A stretch of DNA of 43,198 bases from JAKITW01 sp041598875 (GCA_041598875.1 JBFHXP010000007.1:1-43198), one strand, 5' to 3'; positions 8,301 to 15,597 are shown, numbered from the stretch's first letter. Notes: generated by a model from the letters alone, not told the origin. Numbers and translations are program-made.

Positions 8301-10672
8301 TCTATACAAAGACCATGACCCTGAACTGGGCAGGGGCAGGCGATGGCTATCTCAACTACCGATTCTACGCCTCGGACGGCGCTGCGGCGGCAAGCGGGGC
8401 ACCTGCCGGCGATTCACAGGTCGGGGTGTTCCAGACCAACAACGCGCCGGATCTCGACTGGACCGGTGAAAATGGCTATACCATTGACGGAGTCAGTCCG
8501 GATACCGGACCTGAATACTACACCCTCACCTTCCGGATGAAATACACGGATATTGAAAACACCGCGCCCAGTTCAGCGCCGCAGTTGTGGATTGATCTGA
8601 ACAATGACACTGATTATACCGGGGAAGAGGGCACGGAACTCTTTGCCATGAATGAGGTGGACGCAACCGACACCGACTATACCAACGGCAAGCTCTACAC
8701 CCTGGGAAAATCTGTTGTCACCCCGGGGACCTATAGATACGCCTTTGTTGCATCCGATGGAACCGATTCCGCGGTTGGCAACGCGGCCTATCCCAATTTC
8801 AAGACCGTTACCATCAGCACCGCCATCACCGCCTGCGCCTCTGGCTGCGACTTTGCGAAAATCCAGTGGGCGATCGATGATGCCGGCACCTTGGATGGCA
8901 GCTTTATCCGCGCATCCGATGCCACCTATGCCGAGAACATAAATTTCTCCGGCAAAAACATCACCATCTATGCCCAGAATCCAGGGGCCTCCACCATTAC
9001 CGGAACCGGTATCCAGGCAACCCCGGTGGAAAATACCGCGGTGGTCCGCTTTACCAGCGGTGAAAACAACGGGGCGGTCCTCCAGGGTTTTGTCATTGAT
9101 AACGCCAACAACGGCGACTACGCCAGGGGTATCTACGTCCTCAACAGTTCACCGACCATCAGAAGCTCTACCATCACCGGCAACAAGTACAACCAGGGTG
9201 ACGGAGGCGGCGGCATCTATATCAACAACGGCTCACCGGTCATTGAAGAGTGTACCATCACCAGCAACGCGGCCACCAACCGCAGCGGCGGGGCCATCTA
9301 CATCAAGGGCGCGGCCGGCGGGGCGACCATCACCGGTACCACCATCGGCGGCGGCAGCGGCACCAAGAATACCGCCAGCAACGGGGCGGGCATCTATTTT
9401 GTCGGCCCCACCACCGGCAGCCTGACCATCACCAACTCCGAGATCAGCTACAACGAGGCGCCCAACTACGGCGGAATTTACCTCAGCAATATTGCCAACG
9501 AAACCGTGGTAAGCGGGTCCACCATCGACTGGAACTACGGCAGCAACAACCATGGCGGCGCATTCTATGTGTCAGAATCCAGGTTGCGGATTTCCAACAG
9601 TTCAGTGGACAACAACCGCAGCGGCACATCCAGGAGCGGCAGCGCAATCTACATGACCGGCGCGACCTCGTCCCTGGTCATCGAGAATAACTCGACCTTC
9701 AACAACAACGGTCAGTCCTCCACCGGCGGCGCCCTCTACCTCACCGGTTCTACTGCGGCGGTGCCTCTTTCGGTGAGCGATACCGTGTTCGACAACAACG
9801 ACGCAGCGGACGGCGGCGGGGCCATTTACATGAACGCACTGACCAACTCCTCATCCTTCATCAACGTGACCATCACCAACAATGCCAACAACGCCAACGG
9901 CTACGGCGGCGGTATCTATGCCATCAACTCGCCGTTCACCATGGACGACAGCACGGTGTCCAGCAATACCGTCAGTGTCAACCGCGCCGGCGGCGGCATC
10001 TACCTGCAGGGCACAACAGCCACTGTCACCAACACCACCTTCCGGTCAAACTCCGGGGGCGCGGGCGGTGCCATCGGCATAAATAACACATCAGTGCTGA
10101 ATCTCATCCGGGCGACAGTCCTTGGCAACAGCAGCACCGCCACCGGCGGTGGCGGCGGCATCCAGAACGCGGGCGGCACGGCCACCATCATCAACAGCCT
10201 CATCGCCGGCAACACCGCCTCATCAGGTATCACCAACGGCGGCGGCGGCATCTTTAACAGCGGCACCCTGAAACTCTACTACAGCACCATCGCCGACAAC
10301 CATGCCGGCAGATACGGCAGCGGTTTGCAGGCGAACGGCACGGAAACGGTCCGCAACTCCATCATCTGGGGCAATGCGGGCGGCTCCGGAGAGACCAACG
10401 GAACCGTTGAAACCCTGTACCTGACTGAAACAGCGGTGGACCCGAAATTCGTCCTGCGTGATACCGCGGGGAGCGGCTCCCCGACCACGGGCGGCAACTA
10501 CCGTCTGCAGGCGGATTCCAACTGTATTGACACCGGTGACGCCACGGTTGACGCCCCGGATGTTACCCCGCTGGTCGACCTTGACAATAATTCGCGTCCC
10601 TACGACATGCCGGCACCGGCTGGAGACGGGGTGGATGACTATGACAAGGGGGCGTATGAGTACCGGCCGTAA
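2396..10672 (+). CDS. Giant exported multiheme cytochrome c fused to Ig-like and beta-helix domains
   Basis: 2758 residues. A signal peptide spans about 1-26. Residues 40-709 carry 12 CxxCH heme motifs (CNSCH, CTDCH, CQVCH, CTECH, CEPCH, CAACH, CDTCH, CATCH, CANCH, CFSCH, CVTCH, CTACH) plus a first CX3CH (C40), so up to 13 hemes. An EF-hand-like loop D386-E397 lies inside this part. Three Ig/cadherin-like modules (starting about 726, 855 and 980) lead to beta-helix 1 (about 1105-1640), then four more modules (about 1646, 1767, 1890 and 2017) and beta-helix 2 (about 2146-2758), with Pmp-like GGAIY/GGxIY rungs. The end (LDNNSRPYD...GAYEY) resembles the choice-of-anchor-Q terminus. No outer-membrane barrel or transmembrane anchor is visible. 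Heme attachment needs export and a c-type maturation system (ccsA lies at 37 kb). A role in extracellular electron transfer or redox adhesion is inferred, not shown. Confidence 0.85.
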   Translation: MKSKRSVLLGACLITACLFFTAVSIAELAAPHNAANNIGCSNYCHILPTVKSPYWDHAPADIDDTPTNHLCNSCHTANSGPFSMVNAPAVKTHSSLTTDTDYGNWTIGCTDCHSPHFQEQLQWAEVGETGVFLATGRITNFLYDGVGETLLTLVPGTLQYKDGWNAARLAEKTAQYRRTVLLPDRLFRETDQSGSLSFQVVAVDDIANTITVKGDVTPVYARSPLPSEFGIIFGQLVRQSVTKNGFTIPVKFFDNTAAGNGGFTDQTSTVFPKGICQVCHTQTSHWSPAALAAGDVHYPDRSCTECHTHQSGFAHGGTGGGTGCEPCHGHDAGYEYSPGLFSQGRGSTWSHSTHTENDVDDLKGPALACAACHNTTNFPYFASGVDGDGDGKFSLSETDVCDTCHSPLGTYNGVSDATVGAKNLWTTGAYDHAGGNPHTLLAGKEKWCATCHDEVASVVSGITAPNVVGDESGAYAYGTGWGYYKTGHGLPVATTYAASGGLTYGAGKECANCHDYSNAHVDGNARTYSSGSSNYQTGYRLKSVSGAESMSIPRPDQLPLNSDDFRLCFSCHDENKYLLETPNPVTTSFRDDTNVGSGWNSGKSVPVNLHEYHLDFVNLNFDSDWTGGGDSRITCVTCHNVHGSSQHSMVRDGSLINKAAGLVVWYGNATTTYNPPWPNDPPANYVLLSASDRTVWSGTSASNICTACHGGNYAKYDRSPPTAPAAPSLDWTGEAGYISDGANPDGGSGGTYFTFRIKYTDANAQTPRAIQVWVDEDDSGTYETGEQYDMVAVDNDLDVTDGKLYRRIVAVGSAGDGTLSYRFYASDGKFDAIDGTASGDPTDPAANTITVTNNAPTLSYTGETGYSGDGVSPDSGAGGSTFTFRASYADSDNNAPTAIEVWVDTDDSATYEPGEKYALTAVDGGDATYTDGKLYSRSLVIAAAGDGTLNYRFHASDGTDNATGAAISDKTFTVTSANSAPTLWWTGETGYVRDGANPDSGTADSSFTFRVSFGDADNDTPSSIQLWLDRNDDEDYDDANEKIDLTAVDGGDSDTSDGKLYTLTTAIAAAGDGVLNYRFYASDGTASATGAPTADSMVTILINAIKVSCQAIGDYDYTTIQTAINNAVNGDTILVADGTCSETIAINNKDLTITSVNGAAATILNAGDAGTAVTLTNGADTTFNGLTIRDGNNGSYGGGFHISNSSPVITNSIVTSNTAGRAGGVYVSTSGSTVTISDTTLSGNTSSFNGGAVYLESGASAVITNSTFHDNAVSGGNGAGVYMTSSADAALTVSGSTFTKNTATYGGAIYANTTGGNVSITVADSTFTASDTTDAGTIAATRNSAGNRGGIMYLTDGGGTFNLTITDSTLQYGNSTFEGGALYLANLDATTISGSTFANNTSGSAGALLYSNGAGNSITITDSIIRDNSTTANHGGFYMAGGTITLDRCTITGNTAASRGGGGTFSSVAATAGTTIQNTFVTGNKATGFEGGGFWIDQNTNAHTVNITNSTFAGNSANAQGGGLHTTGAPAITVKNSIFWRNGGVGGGTSAKHEINGTVTASYSDIRQSGFTGNNNINIDPLFVSPVSYTSAPTSSGNYHLQLNSPAVDMGTAAGAPGLDIDNNIRPLGAGVDMGADEVVSVTNYAPALTWTGETGYSADGVNSDTGSSGASFEFRVTYVDADNNPPGAIQVWVDENDNGLFDAGEKYAMTAADGDAVYSDGKIYTKTLALNHSGDGALSYRFYANDSISTATGPATSTGNVVINNPPALSWVGSGNFTADGADPDSGPTGNFEFRITYTDANNDPPTAIQVWIDRNDDGDYLDAGERITLAALDTNDTVFTDGKNYSKTVQLTPAGDTVLNYRFYASDGAPATGTPATTDKTVTVTNNPPSLAWVGSGAYTPDGVDPNNAVGGASYTFRVSYTDSDNQAPTTIEVWVDENDNATYEPGEKYAMTGLDGGDLVYSDGKVYTKTMTLNWAGAGDGYLNYRFYASDGAAAASGAPAGDSQVGVFQTNNAPDLDWTGENGYTIDGVSPDTGPEYYTLTFRMKYTDIENTAPSSAPQLWIDLNNDTDYTGEEGTELFAMNEVDATDTDYTNGKLYTLGKSVVTPGTYRYAFVASDGTDSAVGNAAYPNFKTVTISTAITACASGCDFAKIQWAIDDAGTLDGSFIRASDATYAENINFSGKNITIYAQNPGASTITGTGIQATPVENTAVVRFTSGENNGAVLQGFVIDNANNGDYARGIYVLNSSPTIRSSTITGNKYNQGDGGGGIYINNGSPVIEECTITSNAATNRSGGAIYIKGAAGGATITGTTIGGGSGTKNTASNGAGIYFVGPTTGSLTITNSEISYNEAPNYGGIYLSNIANETVVSGSTIDWNYGSNNHGGAFYVSESRLRISNSSVDNNRSGTSRSGSAIYMTGATSSLVIENNSTFNNNGQSSTGGALYLTGSTAAVPLSVSDTVFDNNDAADGGGAIYMNALTNSSSFINVTITNNANNANGYGGGIYAINSPFTMDDSTVSSNTVSVNRAGGGIYLQGTTATVTNTTFRSNSGGAGGAIGINNTSVLNLIRATVLGNSSTATGGGGGIQNAGGTATIINSLIAGNTASSGITNGGGGIFNSGTLKLYYSTIADNHAGRYGSGLQANGTETVRNSIIWGNAGGSGETNGTVETLYLTETAVDPKFVLRDTAGSGSPTTGGNYRLQADSNCIDTGDATVDAPDVTPLVDLDNNSRPYDMPAPAGDGVDDYDKGAYEYRP
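4571..5707 (+). repeat. Three tandem Ig/cadherin-like coding modules (first block)
   Basis: Three units of about 120-130 codons inside the giant gene. Each opens with a [AP]P-x-L-x-W-x-G-E-x-GY...DG motif, has a VWVD/LWLD-DD Asp-rich strand, and closes with L-[NS]-YRF-[YH]-ASDG followed by a TVT or similar strand. The repetition is at protein level with moderate DNA similarity. Confidence 0.8.
7331..8830 (+). repeat. Four tandem Ig/cadherin-like coding modules (second block)
   Basis: Four more units of the same module separate the two beta-helices. The last unit (from 8444) is the most divergent: it has YTLTFRMKYTD in place of the usual FRVSY strand and ends with YRYAFVASDG. Asp-rich loops in all seven modules suggest calcium binding, by analogy with cadherin-like folds. 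Confidence 0.75.
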
Positions 10673-10716
10673 GTTCAACCACTATTTCAAGGGGATAATT
10701 ATCTCCTCCGCATTGT

Positions 10717-10762
10717 AAAAAAAATGGCTAAAGAGATCCTCCTCTCTTCAGCCATTTTTTTT
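10717..10762. terminator. Bidirectional intrinsic terminator
   Basis: An A8 tract, TGGCTAAAGAGA, a 6-nt loop, then TCTCTTCAGCCA and a T8 tract. Only one A/C mismatch interrupts the stem, and it becomes a G-U pair in the minus-strand transcript. It sits between the convergent giant cytochrome gene and the TPR gene and can stop both. Confidence 0.9.
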
Positions 10763-10782
10763 CATCAGTATTCCGTCAAAAC

Positions 10783-11382
10783 TTACAGCTGCTTGATCGC
10801 CTCGCTTACCGGCACGCCACCCGACGCCACCGCGTTGGGATTGACCTTAAGCAGCTCCTCCCAGGCCTTTATCGCCCCGTCCCGGTCATCAAGATCGTAG
10901 CGAAGGACGACCCCCTTGTTAAACCGCGACTGTTCGTGCCGGGGATTGATTGAGATTGCCTTGTCAAAGACCTCAATTGCCTTGTTCGGCTGCCCGCTCA
11001 AACGGTACATAACCCCGAGATCGGTCAGCACATCAGGATTGTTGGGAAAAATCTCCAAAGACCTGGTATAGGCCCTGATCGCCTGATCATATCGGTCGCT
11101 GTCAAAGTAGACATTGCCCAACTGGGTCCAGGCATCTCCATTTCCGGGATTAGCCGCCACCTCCTGCTCGAGGGCCAGGGTGCGCTGGGCCATTTCCGGT
11201 GATATGCCTCCGCCCTGCTGCTGGGGCGCAGGGCCGGAAGATACAGGACCGGAGGAGGGACCTGATTTAACCGCGCTGTAGATAACCCCGCCAAAAAAAC
11301 CAACAACCACTGCAAGAAACACCGCAACATACAGTGTCTCTTTTTTTACCATGTTCACCTGCAACGCCTTTTTTACGGTCAT
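10783..11382 (-). CDS. Membrane-anchored tetratricopeptide-repeat protein
   Basis: 199 residues. One transmembrane helix lies near the N-terminus (about 16-36), then a Ser/Pro/Gln linker, then about three TPR units (about 68-170) with the usual W/G/Y/A/P spacing, for example GDAWTQLGNVYFDSDRYDQA. TPRs mediate protein-protein contacts. The layout resembles the TPR part of CcmI/NrfG-type cytochrome assembly proteins, but nothing here proves that role. The start chosen has GGAGG 4 nt upstream; an internal ATG 10 codons on is less well served. It converges with the giant cytochrome gene across a shared terminator and is divergent from cytochrome c3. Confidence 0.8.
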   Translation of the reverse strand: MTVKKALQVNMVKKETLYVAVFLAVVVGFFGGVIYSAVKSGPSSGPVSSGPAPQQQGGGISPEMAQRTLALEQEVAANPGNGDAWTQLGNVYFDSDRYDQAIRAYTRSLEIFPNNPDVLTDLGVMYRLSGQPNKAIEVFDKAISINPRHEQSRFNKGVVLRYDLDDRDGAIKAWEELLKVNPNAVASGGVPVSEAIKQL

Positions 11383-11563
11383 ACTGCCTCCATTATACAG
11401 AATAATCGGTTAGCACCCCCAGGGGCGGAATCTTCATGACTCAACAAGCTCCACCCATAAATACCATATCCGCACCCTGACAACAAGCCCATGCGGCACC
11501 GGGCAAACAGAATGGATCGCCGGGACACGCCGCAACCGCGACCTCCATTCTTTTGATATTTTC

Positions 11564-11593
11564 TTGACAAACAATGTCGTTCGGACTAACAAT
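11564..11593 (+). promoter_or_regulatory. Candidate sigma-70 promoter of the cytochrome c3 gene
   Basis: A perfect TTGACA at 11564-11569 is followed after 17-18 nt by TAACAAT at 11587-11593, a weak -10. It would give a leader of about 65 nt. The rest of the 11383-11663 gap shows no convincing gene. Confidence 0.45.
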
Positions 11594-11663
11594 TGAATAG
11601 TTTTAATGAATCGTCATTCATGGATTTCGGTAAACTAAAATACTCAAAAGGAGGGTAAGAGAA

Positions 11664-12059
11664 ATGAGCAAAAAACTGTTAATCGGCCTGACCGCAGTAG
11701 CATTTATCTTTAGCGTCGCCATAATCGGCAGCAACGCGATTGCACGAGACACCGGCGCGGCCGACATGGTCCTTAAGACCGAAGAAGGAAAAAAACCTGC
11801 CACATTCCCGCACAAGAAGCATCAGGACGCCTACCCCTGCGCCACCTGCCATCACAAGTCTGACGACGCTGGCAAACAGATTCCCTGTGGTGATGATGAC
11901 AAGATCGAGAAATGCGCCACCTGCCACAACAGCACAAAAATGACCCCTGAAAGCAAGTTGGACAGCTACAAAAACGCTGCCCATGCCCAGTGCAAGGAAT
12001 GCCACAAGAAAGAGGCAAAAGGCCCCACCAAATGTGACGGCTGCCATCCGAAAGAGTAA
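11664..12059 (+). CDS. Tetraheme cytochrome c3 (class III cytochrome c)
   Basis: 131 residues with a signal peptide (about 1-27). Four CxxCH motifs are present: C59-H63, C84-H88, C110-H114 and C124-H128. H50 and H53 (FPHKKH), H64 and H107 can supply the four sixth ligands, as in bis-His cytochrome c3. The mature size of about 104 residues is normal for the family. It is a soluble periplasmic carrier that usually passes electrons between hydrogenases or formate dehydrogenases and membrane redox complexes in sulfate- and sulfur-metabolising bacteria. AGGAGGG lies 8-10 nt before the ATG. It stands alone between its promoter and a strong terminator, so it is probably monocistronic and well expressed. 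Confidence 0.92.
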   Translation: MSKKLLIGLTAVAFIFSVAIIGSNAIARDTGAADMVLKTEEGKKPATFPHKKHQDAYPCATCHHKSDDAGKQIPCGDDDKIEKCATCHNSTKMTPESKLDSYKNAAHAQCKECHKKEAKGPTKCDGCHPKE

Positions 12060-12082
12060 GTCGGAGCCGCATAGAGATCCAT

Positions 12083-12115
12083 AAAAAAAGCCGCCCCCCG
12101 GGGCGGCTTTTTTTT
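12083..12115. terminator. Bidirectional intrinsic terminator after cytochrome c3
   Basis: A7, then GCCGCCCC, a CC loop, GGGGCGGC, then T8: a perfect 8-bp GC stem flanked by A and T tracts. It lies between the convergent cytochrome c3 and glyS genes. Confidence 0.93.
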
Positions 12116-12161
12116 ATGGATCACACGGATCAAGCGCTTTGTGCTTTCGGGCGGGCCCGAT

Positions 12162-14240
12162 CTATCCGGGCAACGAAATCTGCATTTTCGAGAAATCTCC
12201 GATCCGGAGAAACATCCCGGCAATGGCGGTAAGCAGATTGAGCCGATTGTCTTTGAGCGCGGCATCGTCAACCATGACCATGACCTCATCAAAAAAGGTG
12301 TCCACCGGCTCCTTCATCTGTAAAATATGCTCAAGGGCCAGCCCGTACTCCTTTTTATCAAGCAAAGGGGCAATCGCCCCCTCAACCTTTCGAAACACCC
12401 GGTAGAGATCTCTCTCCGCCTCACTCTGCAGGAGTTCCTCCACCACGGCGGTTTCCTTGTTGTCCTTAACAATATTCATGACCCGCTTAAAGGCGGCGGC
12501 AAGGGTGGTAAAGGTCGGTTCCTGGCGGATGGCTGCCAGGGCGTCAATCCGGGCGCGGCAGTCAACGAGTTCATTGCAGGAGACGGAAACCACCGCCTCC
12601 ACCGCAGATCCCGGGACCCCAACGGAAATCAGGTTGTGGACAAACCGCCCTTTTATAAATTCAGAAACCCCGGAAACAATCAGATCATGATCCTGGGTCA
12701 ACTGACCGCCATAGAGCCCGATCGCTGTCCTGATCGCCTCATCAAGGTCAAGGGTAAAACCCCGTGCCTCGATAATATGAATAAACCCCAGTGCGAGACG
12801 GCGCAGCCCGAAAGGATCCGCGGTTCCCGAGGGAACCTGGCCTATTCCGAAGCAACCGACTATGGAATCAAGCCGGTCGGCCATGCTGACCAGGGCGCCG
12901 ACAATCCCCCGGGGAAGTTCCCCGCCGGAACGGACCGGTCGGTAGTGGTCGAGGATCGCCTCGGACACCCTCTCATCCTCGCCATCGAGCAGGGCATAAT
13001 CACGGCCCATCACTCCCTGAAGGGATGGAAATTCATTGACCAGGGCGGTGAGCAGATCCGCCTTGCAGAGATGCGCCGCCCGCTCGACCGTTGCCACGTC
13101 CCCGGGGGCAAATGTACCGGCAAAAACTGCGGCCAGCCGCTCGACCCGCGCGGTTTTCTCGCGCATCGTACCGAGCCCCGCCTGAAAGGTGATCCCGACC
13201 AGGTCGGCAACCCGTTCGCCAAGTTTTCTTGTCTGGTCATCTCTGAAGAAAAAGAGGGCGTCCTCAAGCCGCGCCCTGAGAACCCGCTGGTGGCCGGATG
13301 CCGCCATCCGGAGATCCTTGATCCCGGTGTTATTGACAGCCACAAAATTGGGCTGCAGCTTTCCGTTGCTCCCCTGCACACAGAAATATTTCTGGTGTTC
13401 CCGCATCGCGGTAACAAGTACCGAATCGGGCAGATCGAGGAAACGGTGCTCAAACTCGCCGCAGATCGCATGGGGATACTCAACCAGATTGGTCACCGTA
13501 TCAACCAGCTCGTCATCCGGCCTTACCTCGCCTCCGACAATAGCAGCTGCCCGCACGATCTCCCTGATAACCGCGGAACGCCTTTCTTCGCTGTCAACCA
13601 GGACAAAACCGGCGCGCAGGGAATCCCGGTACTGGGCAAAATCAGTGACCACCAGGGGATCAGGGGCCATAAAACGATGGCCGCGGGTGGTGTTGCCGCT
13701 TTCGATCCCGCCGATTGCAAAGGGGATCACCTGCCCCCCGTAGAGCGCAAGAAGCCACTGGATGGGCCTGGCAAAACTGAAACGGTGATGCCCCCAGCGC
13801 ATGGATTTGGGAAAGGGCAGATCATGGACCAGTTGCGGCAGGAGTTCGGCAAGGAGCCTTGGGGTGGTCTCCCCTTTTATCTCAAGGGTTATAGAAACAT
13901 ACTCACCCTTTGGGGTCGAAACCACCTGGAGATCTTCAACCGCAACCCCTTTGGAGGCGGCAAAGCCGATGGCCGCCTTGGTTGGCGTTCTTTCTCCGGT
14001 AAAGGCAGCCTTTTTCGGAGGCCCGAGAAACTCTTCTTTGCGGTCCTGCTGGCAATCCACCAGACCGGAGACGCAGACTGTCAGCCGGCGCGGGGTTGCC
14101 ACGGTACGGATCGTGTCAAAAGAGAGCGCGCGTTCGTTCAACCGGGCGGCCAGCAATTCCTTCATTTTTTCCAGGACGGGGCTGATATAGCCCGCCGGGA
14201 TCTCCTCTGTTCCTATTTCAAAAAGAAGTTCCTGGTGCAT
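12162..14240 (-). CDS. glyS: Glycyl-tRNA synthetase beta subunit
   Basis: 692 residues, the normal length. The N-terminus MHQELLFEIGTEEIPAGYI is the family signature. The beta subunit of the tetrameric (alpha2beta2) bacterial enzyme recognises tRNA-Gly, while the alpha subunit (glyQ) carries the aminoacylation site. The frame continues 60 codons upstream, but those residues do not look like GlyS and would read into folE2; the start used has GGAAGG about 10 nt upstream. No glyQ is found anywhere in this window, although the two genes are often adjacent. The gene is last in the minus-strand housekeeping run and ends at the c3 terminator. A long open frame on the other strand (12327-14333) is only its antisense shadow. 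Confidence 0.95.
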   Translation of the reverse strand: MHQELLFEIGTEEIPAGYISPVLEKMKELLAARLNERALSFDTIRTVATPRRLTVCVSGLVDCQQDRKEEFLGPPKKAAFTGERTPTKAAIGFAASKGVAVEDLQVVSTPKGEYVSITLEIKGETTPRLLAELLPQLVHDLPFPKSMRWGHHRFSFARPIQWLLALYGGQVIPFAIGGIESGNTTRGHRFMAPDPLVVTDFAQYRDSLRAGFVLVDSEERRSAVIREIVRAAAIVGGEVRPDDELVDTVTNLVEYPHAICGEFEHRFLDLPDSVLVTAMREHQKYFCVQGSNGKLQPNFVAVNNTGIKDLRMAASGHQRVLRARLEDALFFFRDDQTRKLGERVADLVGITFQAGLGTMREKTARVERLAAVFAGTFAPGDVATVERAAHLCKADLLTALVNEFPSLQGVMGRDYALLDGEDERVSEAILDHYRPVRSGGELPRGIVGALVSMADRLDSIVGCFGIGQVPSGTADPFGLRRLALGFIHIIEARGFTLDLDEAIRTAIGLYGGQLTQDHDLIVSGVSEFIKGRFVHNLISVGVPGSAVEAVVSVSCNELVDCRARIDALAAIRQEPTFTTLAAAFKRVMNIVKDNKETAVVEELLQSEAERDLYRVFRKVEGAIAPLLDKKEYGLALEHILQMKEPVDTFFDEVMVMVDDAALKDNRLNLLTAIAGMFLRIGDFSKMQISLPG

Positions 14241-14277
14241 GGGGTCTGCCTTCCACAGTGTAATGTAGCTTTTTTGC

Positions 14278-14327
14278 TTTTCATCCGGAAACGGATGGGT
14301 GGACCGGTCCGTTTCCGGTCGGACACC
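14278..14327 (-). repeat. Palindromic repeat, copy E (between folE2 and glyS)
   Basis: TTTCATCCGGAAACGGA... ends in TCCGTTTCCGG.CGGACACC. The arms CCGGAAACGGA (14284-14294) and TCCGTTTCCGG (14308-14318) pair perfectly over 11 bp. It shares the outer TTTCATCCGGAAA and GGACACC ends with copy D at 15505. It could also act as a transcript-stabilising hairpin between the two genes. Confidence 0.7.
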
Positions 14328-14329
14328 GT

Positions 14330-15082
14330 TTAATATCCCTCTTCTTCCTCTTGCGGCCATTCCATGGAAGCAAAGGTGCTGTACCCTTCGGCAAGGTTCT
14401 CGACCATGATTGAAAACCATCTGATATCAGGGTGACTCGACAGCATTTCCCCCAGGTCCCTGGTCACTCCCTCCACCGAGAGCTCTCCCTGGTCATGGGC
14501 ACGATCCACGGCCCGGACCTTACCTGAAATAACCTCTTCAACCATCTGGATCAGATCCTCAAGCCAGACAAAATGCCGAAAGCGTAACCGGATATTTGCA
14601 TATCCCCAGCGGCCGGGGGAGCGGGGCAATCCATCCCCCTCATATGCAGGTATGGACGCGGTGATCGGTACCCGCACCTCCATGATCAGCCTTTCCTCCG
14701 CCTCCAGGGAGGCGTGCATCCGGCAATCATACTCAGCCATCCCGATACAGTTTCCCTGGCCGGTGTTTCTTTTCAGGAAATAAGGAAACTCAAGCTCCAC
14801 GTGCGCCGCCTGGGCATCAAGCCGCTCCTTCATCTCCTCGAGGACCGCCATGAAACTCTTGATTTCGACCTGGCCGTGAAACCGGTTGAGAATCTCCACG
14901 AACCGGCTCATGTGGGTGCCCTTGAACAGGTGGGGCAGGTTGACGTACATATTTACATTGGCAACGGTCCGCTGCACAGCCCGTGCCTTATCCAGCACGG
15001 TGATCGGATAGGAAATCTCCTTGACCCCGACCTTCTTGATGTTGATACGACGGTGGTCAGCCTGGCTCTGAATATCTTTCAT
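14330..15082 (-). CDS. folE2: GTP cyclohydrolase FolE2 (type IB)
   Basis: 250 residues starting MKDIQSQADHRRINIKKVG, the typical FolE2 N-terminus, with VGVKEISYPITVLDK following. FolE2 converts GTP to dihydroneopterin triphosphate, the first step of folate synthesis, and replaces zinc-dependent FolE in many anaerobes. The region around AEYDCRMHASL is where family members carry the catalytic/metal Cys; this comes from memory of the family, not an alignment. A longer frame begins at GTG 15130, overlapping the TAG of the response-regulator gene by one base (TAGTG), but its 16 extra residues do not look like FolE2, and the ATG at 15082 has only a weak ribosome site. The true start is therefore uncertain. 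Confidence 0.88.
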   Translation of the reverse strand: MKDIQSQADHRRINIKKVGVKEISYPITVLDKARAVQRTVANVNMYVNLPHLFKGTHMSRFVEILNRFHGQVEIKSFMAVLEEMKERLDAQAAHVELEFPYFLKRNTGQGNCIGMAEYDCRMHASLEAEERLIMEVRVPITASIPAYEGDGLPRSPGRWGYANIRLRFRHFVWLEDLIQMVEEVISGKVRAVDRAHDQGELSVEGVTRDLGEMLSSHPDIRWFSIMVENLAEGYSTFASMEWPQEEEEGY

Positions 15083-15129
15083 ATAAAAGGTGCGACACTG
15101 AACTGCTTCGGCGGCAACGCGACTTCTCA

Positions 15130-15483
15130 CTATTCCGGGAGATGACGCTTGATGGCGGCTTTCAGTTCGGAAAGGTCGGCGGATTTGACAATATAATCAT
15201 CTGAGGCCCAGGCACCGAGATCCTGTTTGTACTCATGATAGGCGGTGCTCAGAATCACCAGGAGTTTGGAGTTGATCTCCTTCATCCGGCGCAGAACCTC
15301 GATGCCGTTCATATCCGGCATATTGATATCGAGTATCACCAGATCTGGAGATATGATGGCCAGCTTTTCCAGGGCCTCTGCCCCACGCAGAGCGGAATGC
15401 ACCTCATACCCCTCTTCTTCAAGCTCTTCCCGATAAAGAAGATGGATTCCTTCCTCATCGTCAACAAGCAGAATCTTTTTCAT
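15130..15483 (-). CDS. Stand-alone CheY-like response regulator receiver
   Basis: 117 residues, one receiver domain and no output domain. MKKILLVDDEE supplies the acidic pocket (D8, D9), D52 in LVILDINMPDMNG is the phosphoacceptor, a Thr follows LVILS, and the conserved Lys lies in DDYIVKSAD. Such single-domain regulators act by docking on partners or in phosphorelays. No histidine kinase is in the window. AGGAAG stands 8 nt before the ATG; an earlier frame start 7 codons upstream is unnecessary. It sits directly before folE2 with touching ends. Confidence 0.9.
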   Translation of the reverse strand: MKKILLVDDEEGIHLLYREELEEEGYEVHSALRGAEALEKLAIISPDLVILDINMPDMNGIEVLRRMKEINSKLLVILSTAYHEYKQDLGAWASDDYIVKSADLSELKAAIKRHLPE

Positions 15484-15504
15484 ATTTTTCTTCCTCGTGA
15501 CCAA

Positions 15505-15546
15505 TTAGTTTTCATCCGGAAAAAACAGACTTTCCGGGCGGACACC
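15505..15546 (-). repeat. Palindromic repeat, copy D (upstream of the receiver gene)
   Basis: Read on the minus strand it is GGTGTCCGCCCGGAAAGTC followed by TGTTTTTTCCGGATGAAAACTA. About 31 nt match copy C at 39593 with two differences. Imperfect arms CGCCCGGAAA and TTTCCGGATG pair across 8-9 nt. It lies 22 nt upstream of the receiver gene start, so it would be in or near its promoter or leader. Confidence 0.75.
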
Positions 15547-15597
15547 AATTAATGACAGCCCGATCCCGGCTTATCCAGAGAGCCCGCGCGGACGATC

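Noticed and set aside
5709..10600. Regular short repeats suggestive of a CRISPR or minisatellite
   Set aside because: The periodicity is that of beta-helix rungs (GGxIY, NNT) in one open frame, with no constant repeat and unique spacer pattern.
11391..11396. TATAAT directly before the TPR gene
   Set aside because: It would start transcription at the ATG and leave the good GGAGG unused; no -35 lies at the right distance.
11379..11570. A 63-codon frame overlapping the TPR gene start
   Set aside because: Its composition is not protein-like, and it runs through the region between the TPR gene and the cytochrome c3 promoter without its own ribosome site.
12327..14333. A 668-codon open frame on the plus strand
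   Set aside because: It is fully antisense to glyS, has no family resemblance and reflects GC-rich codon use.
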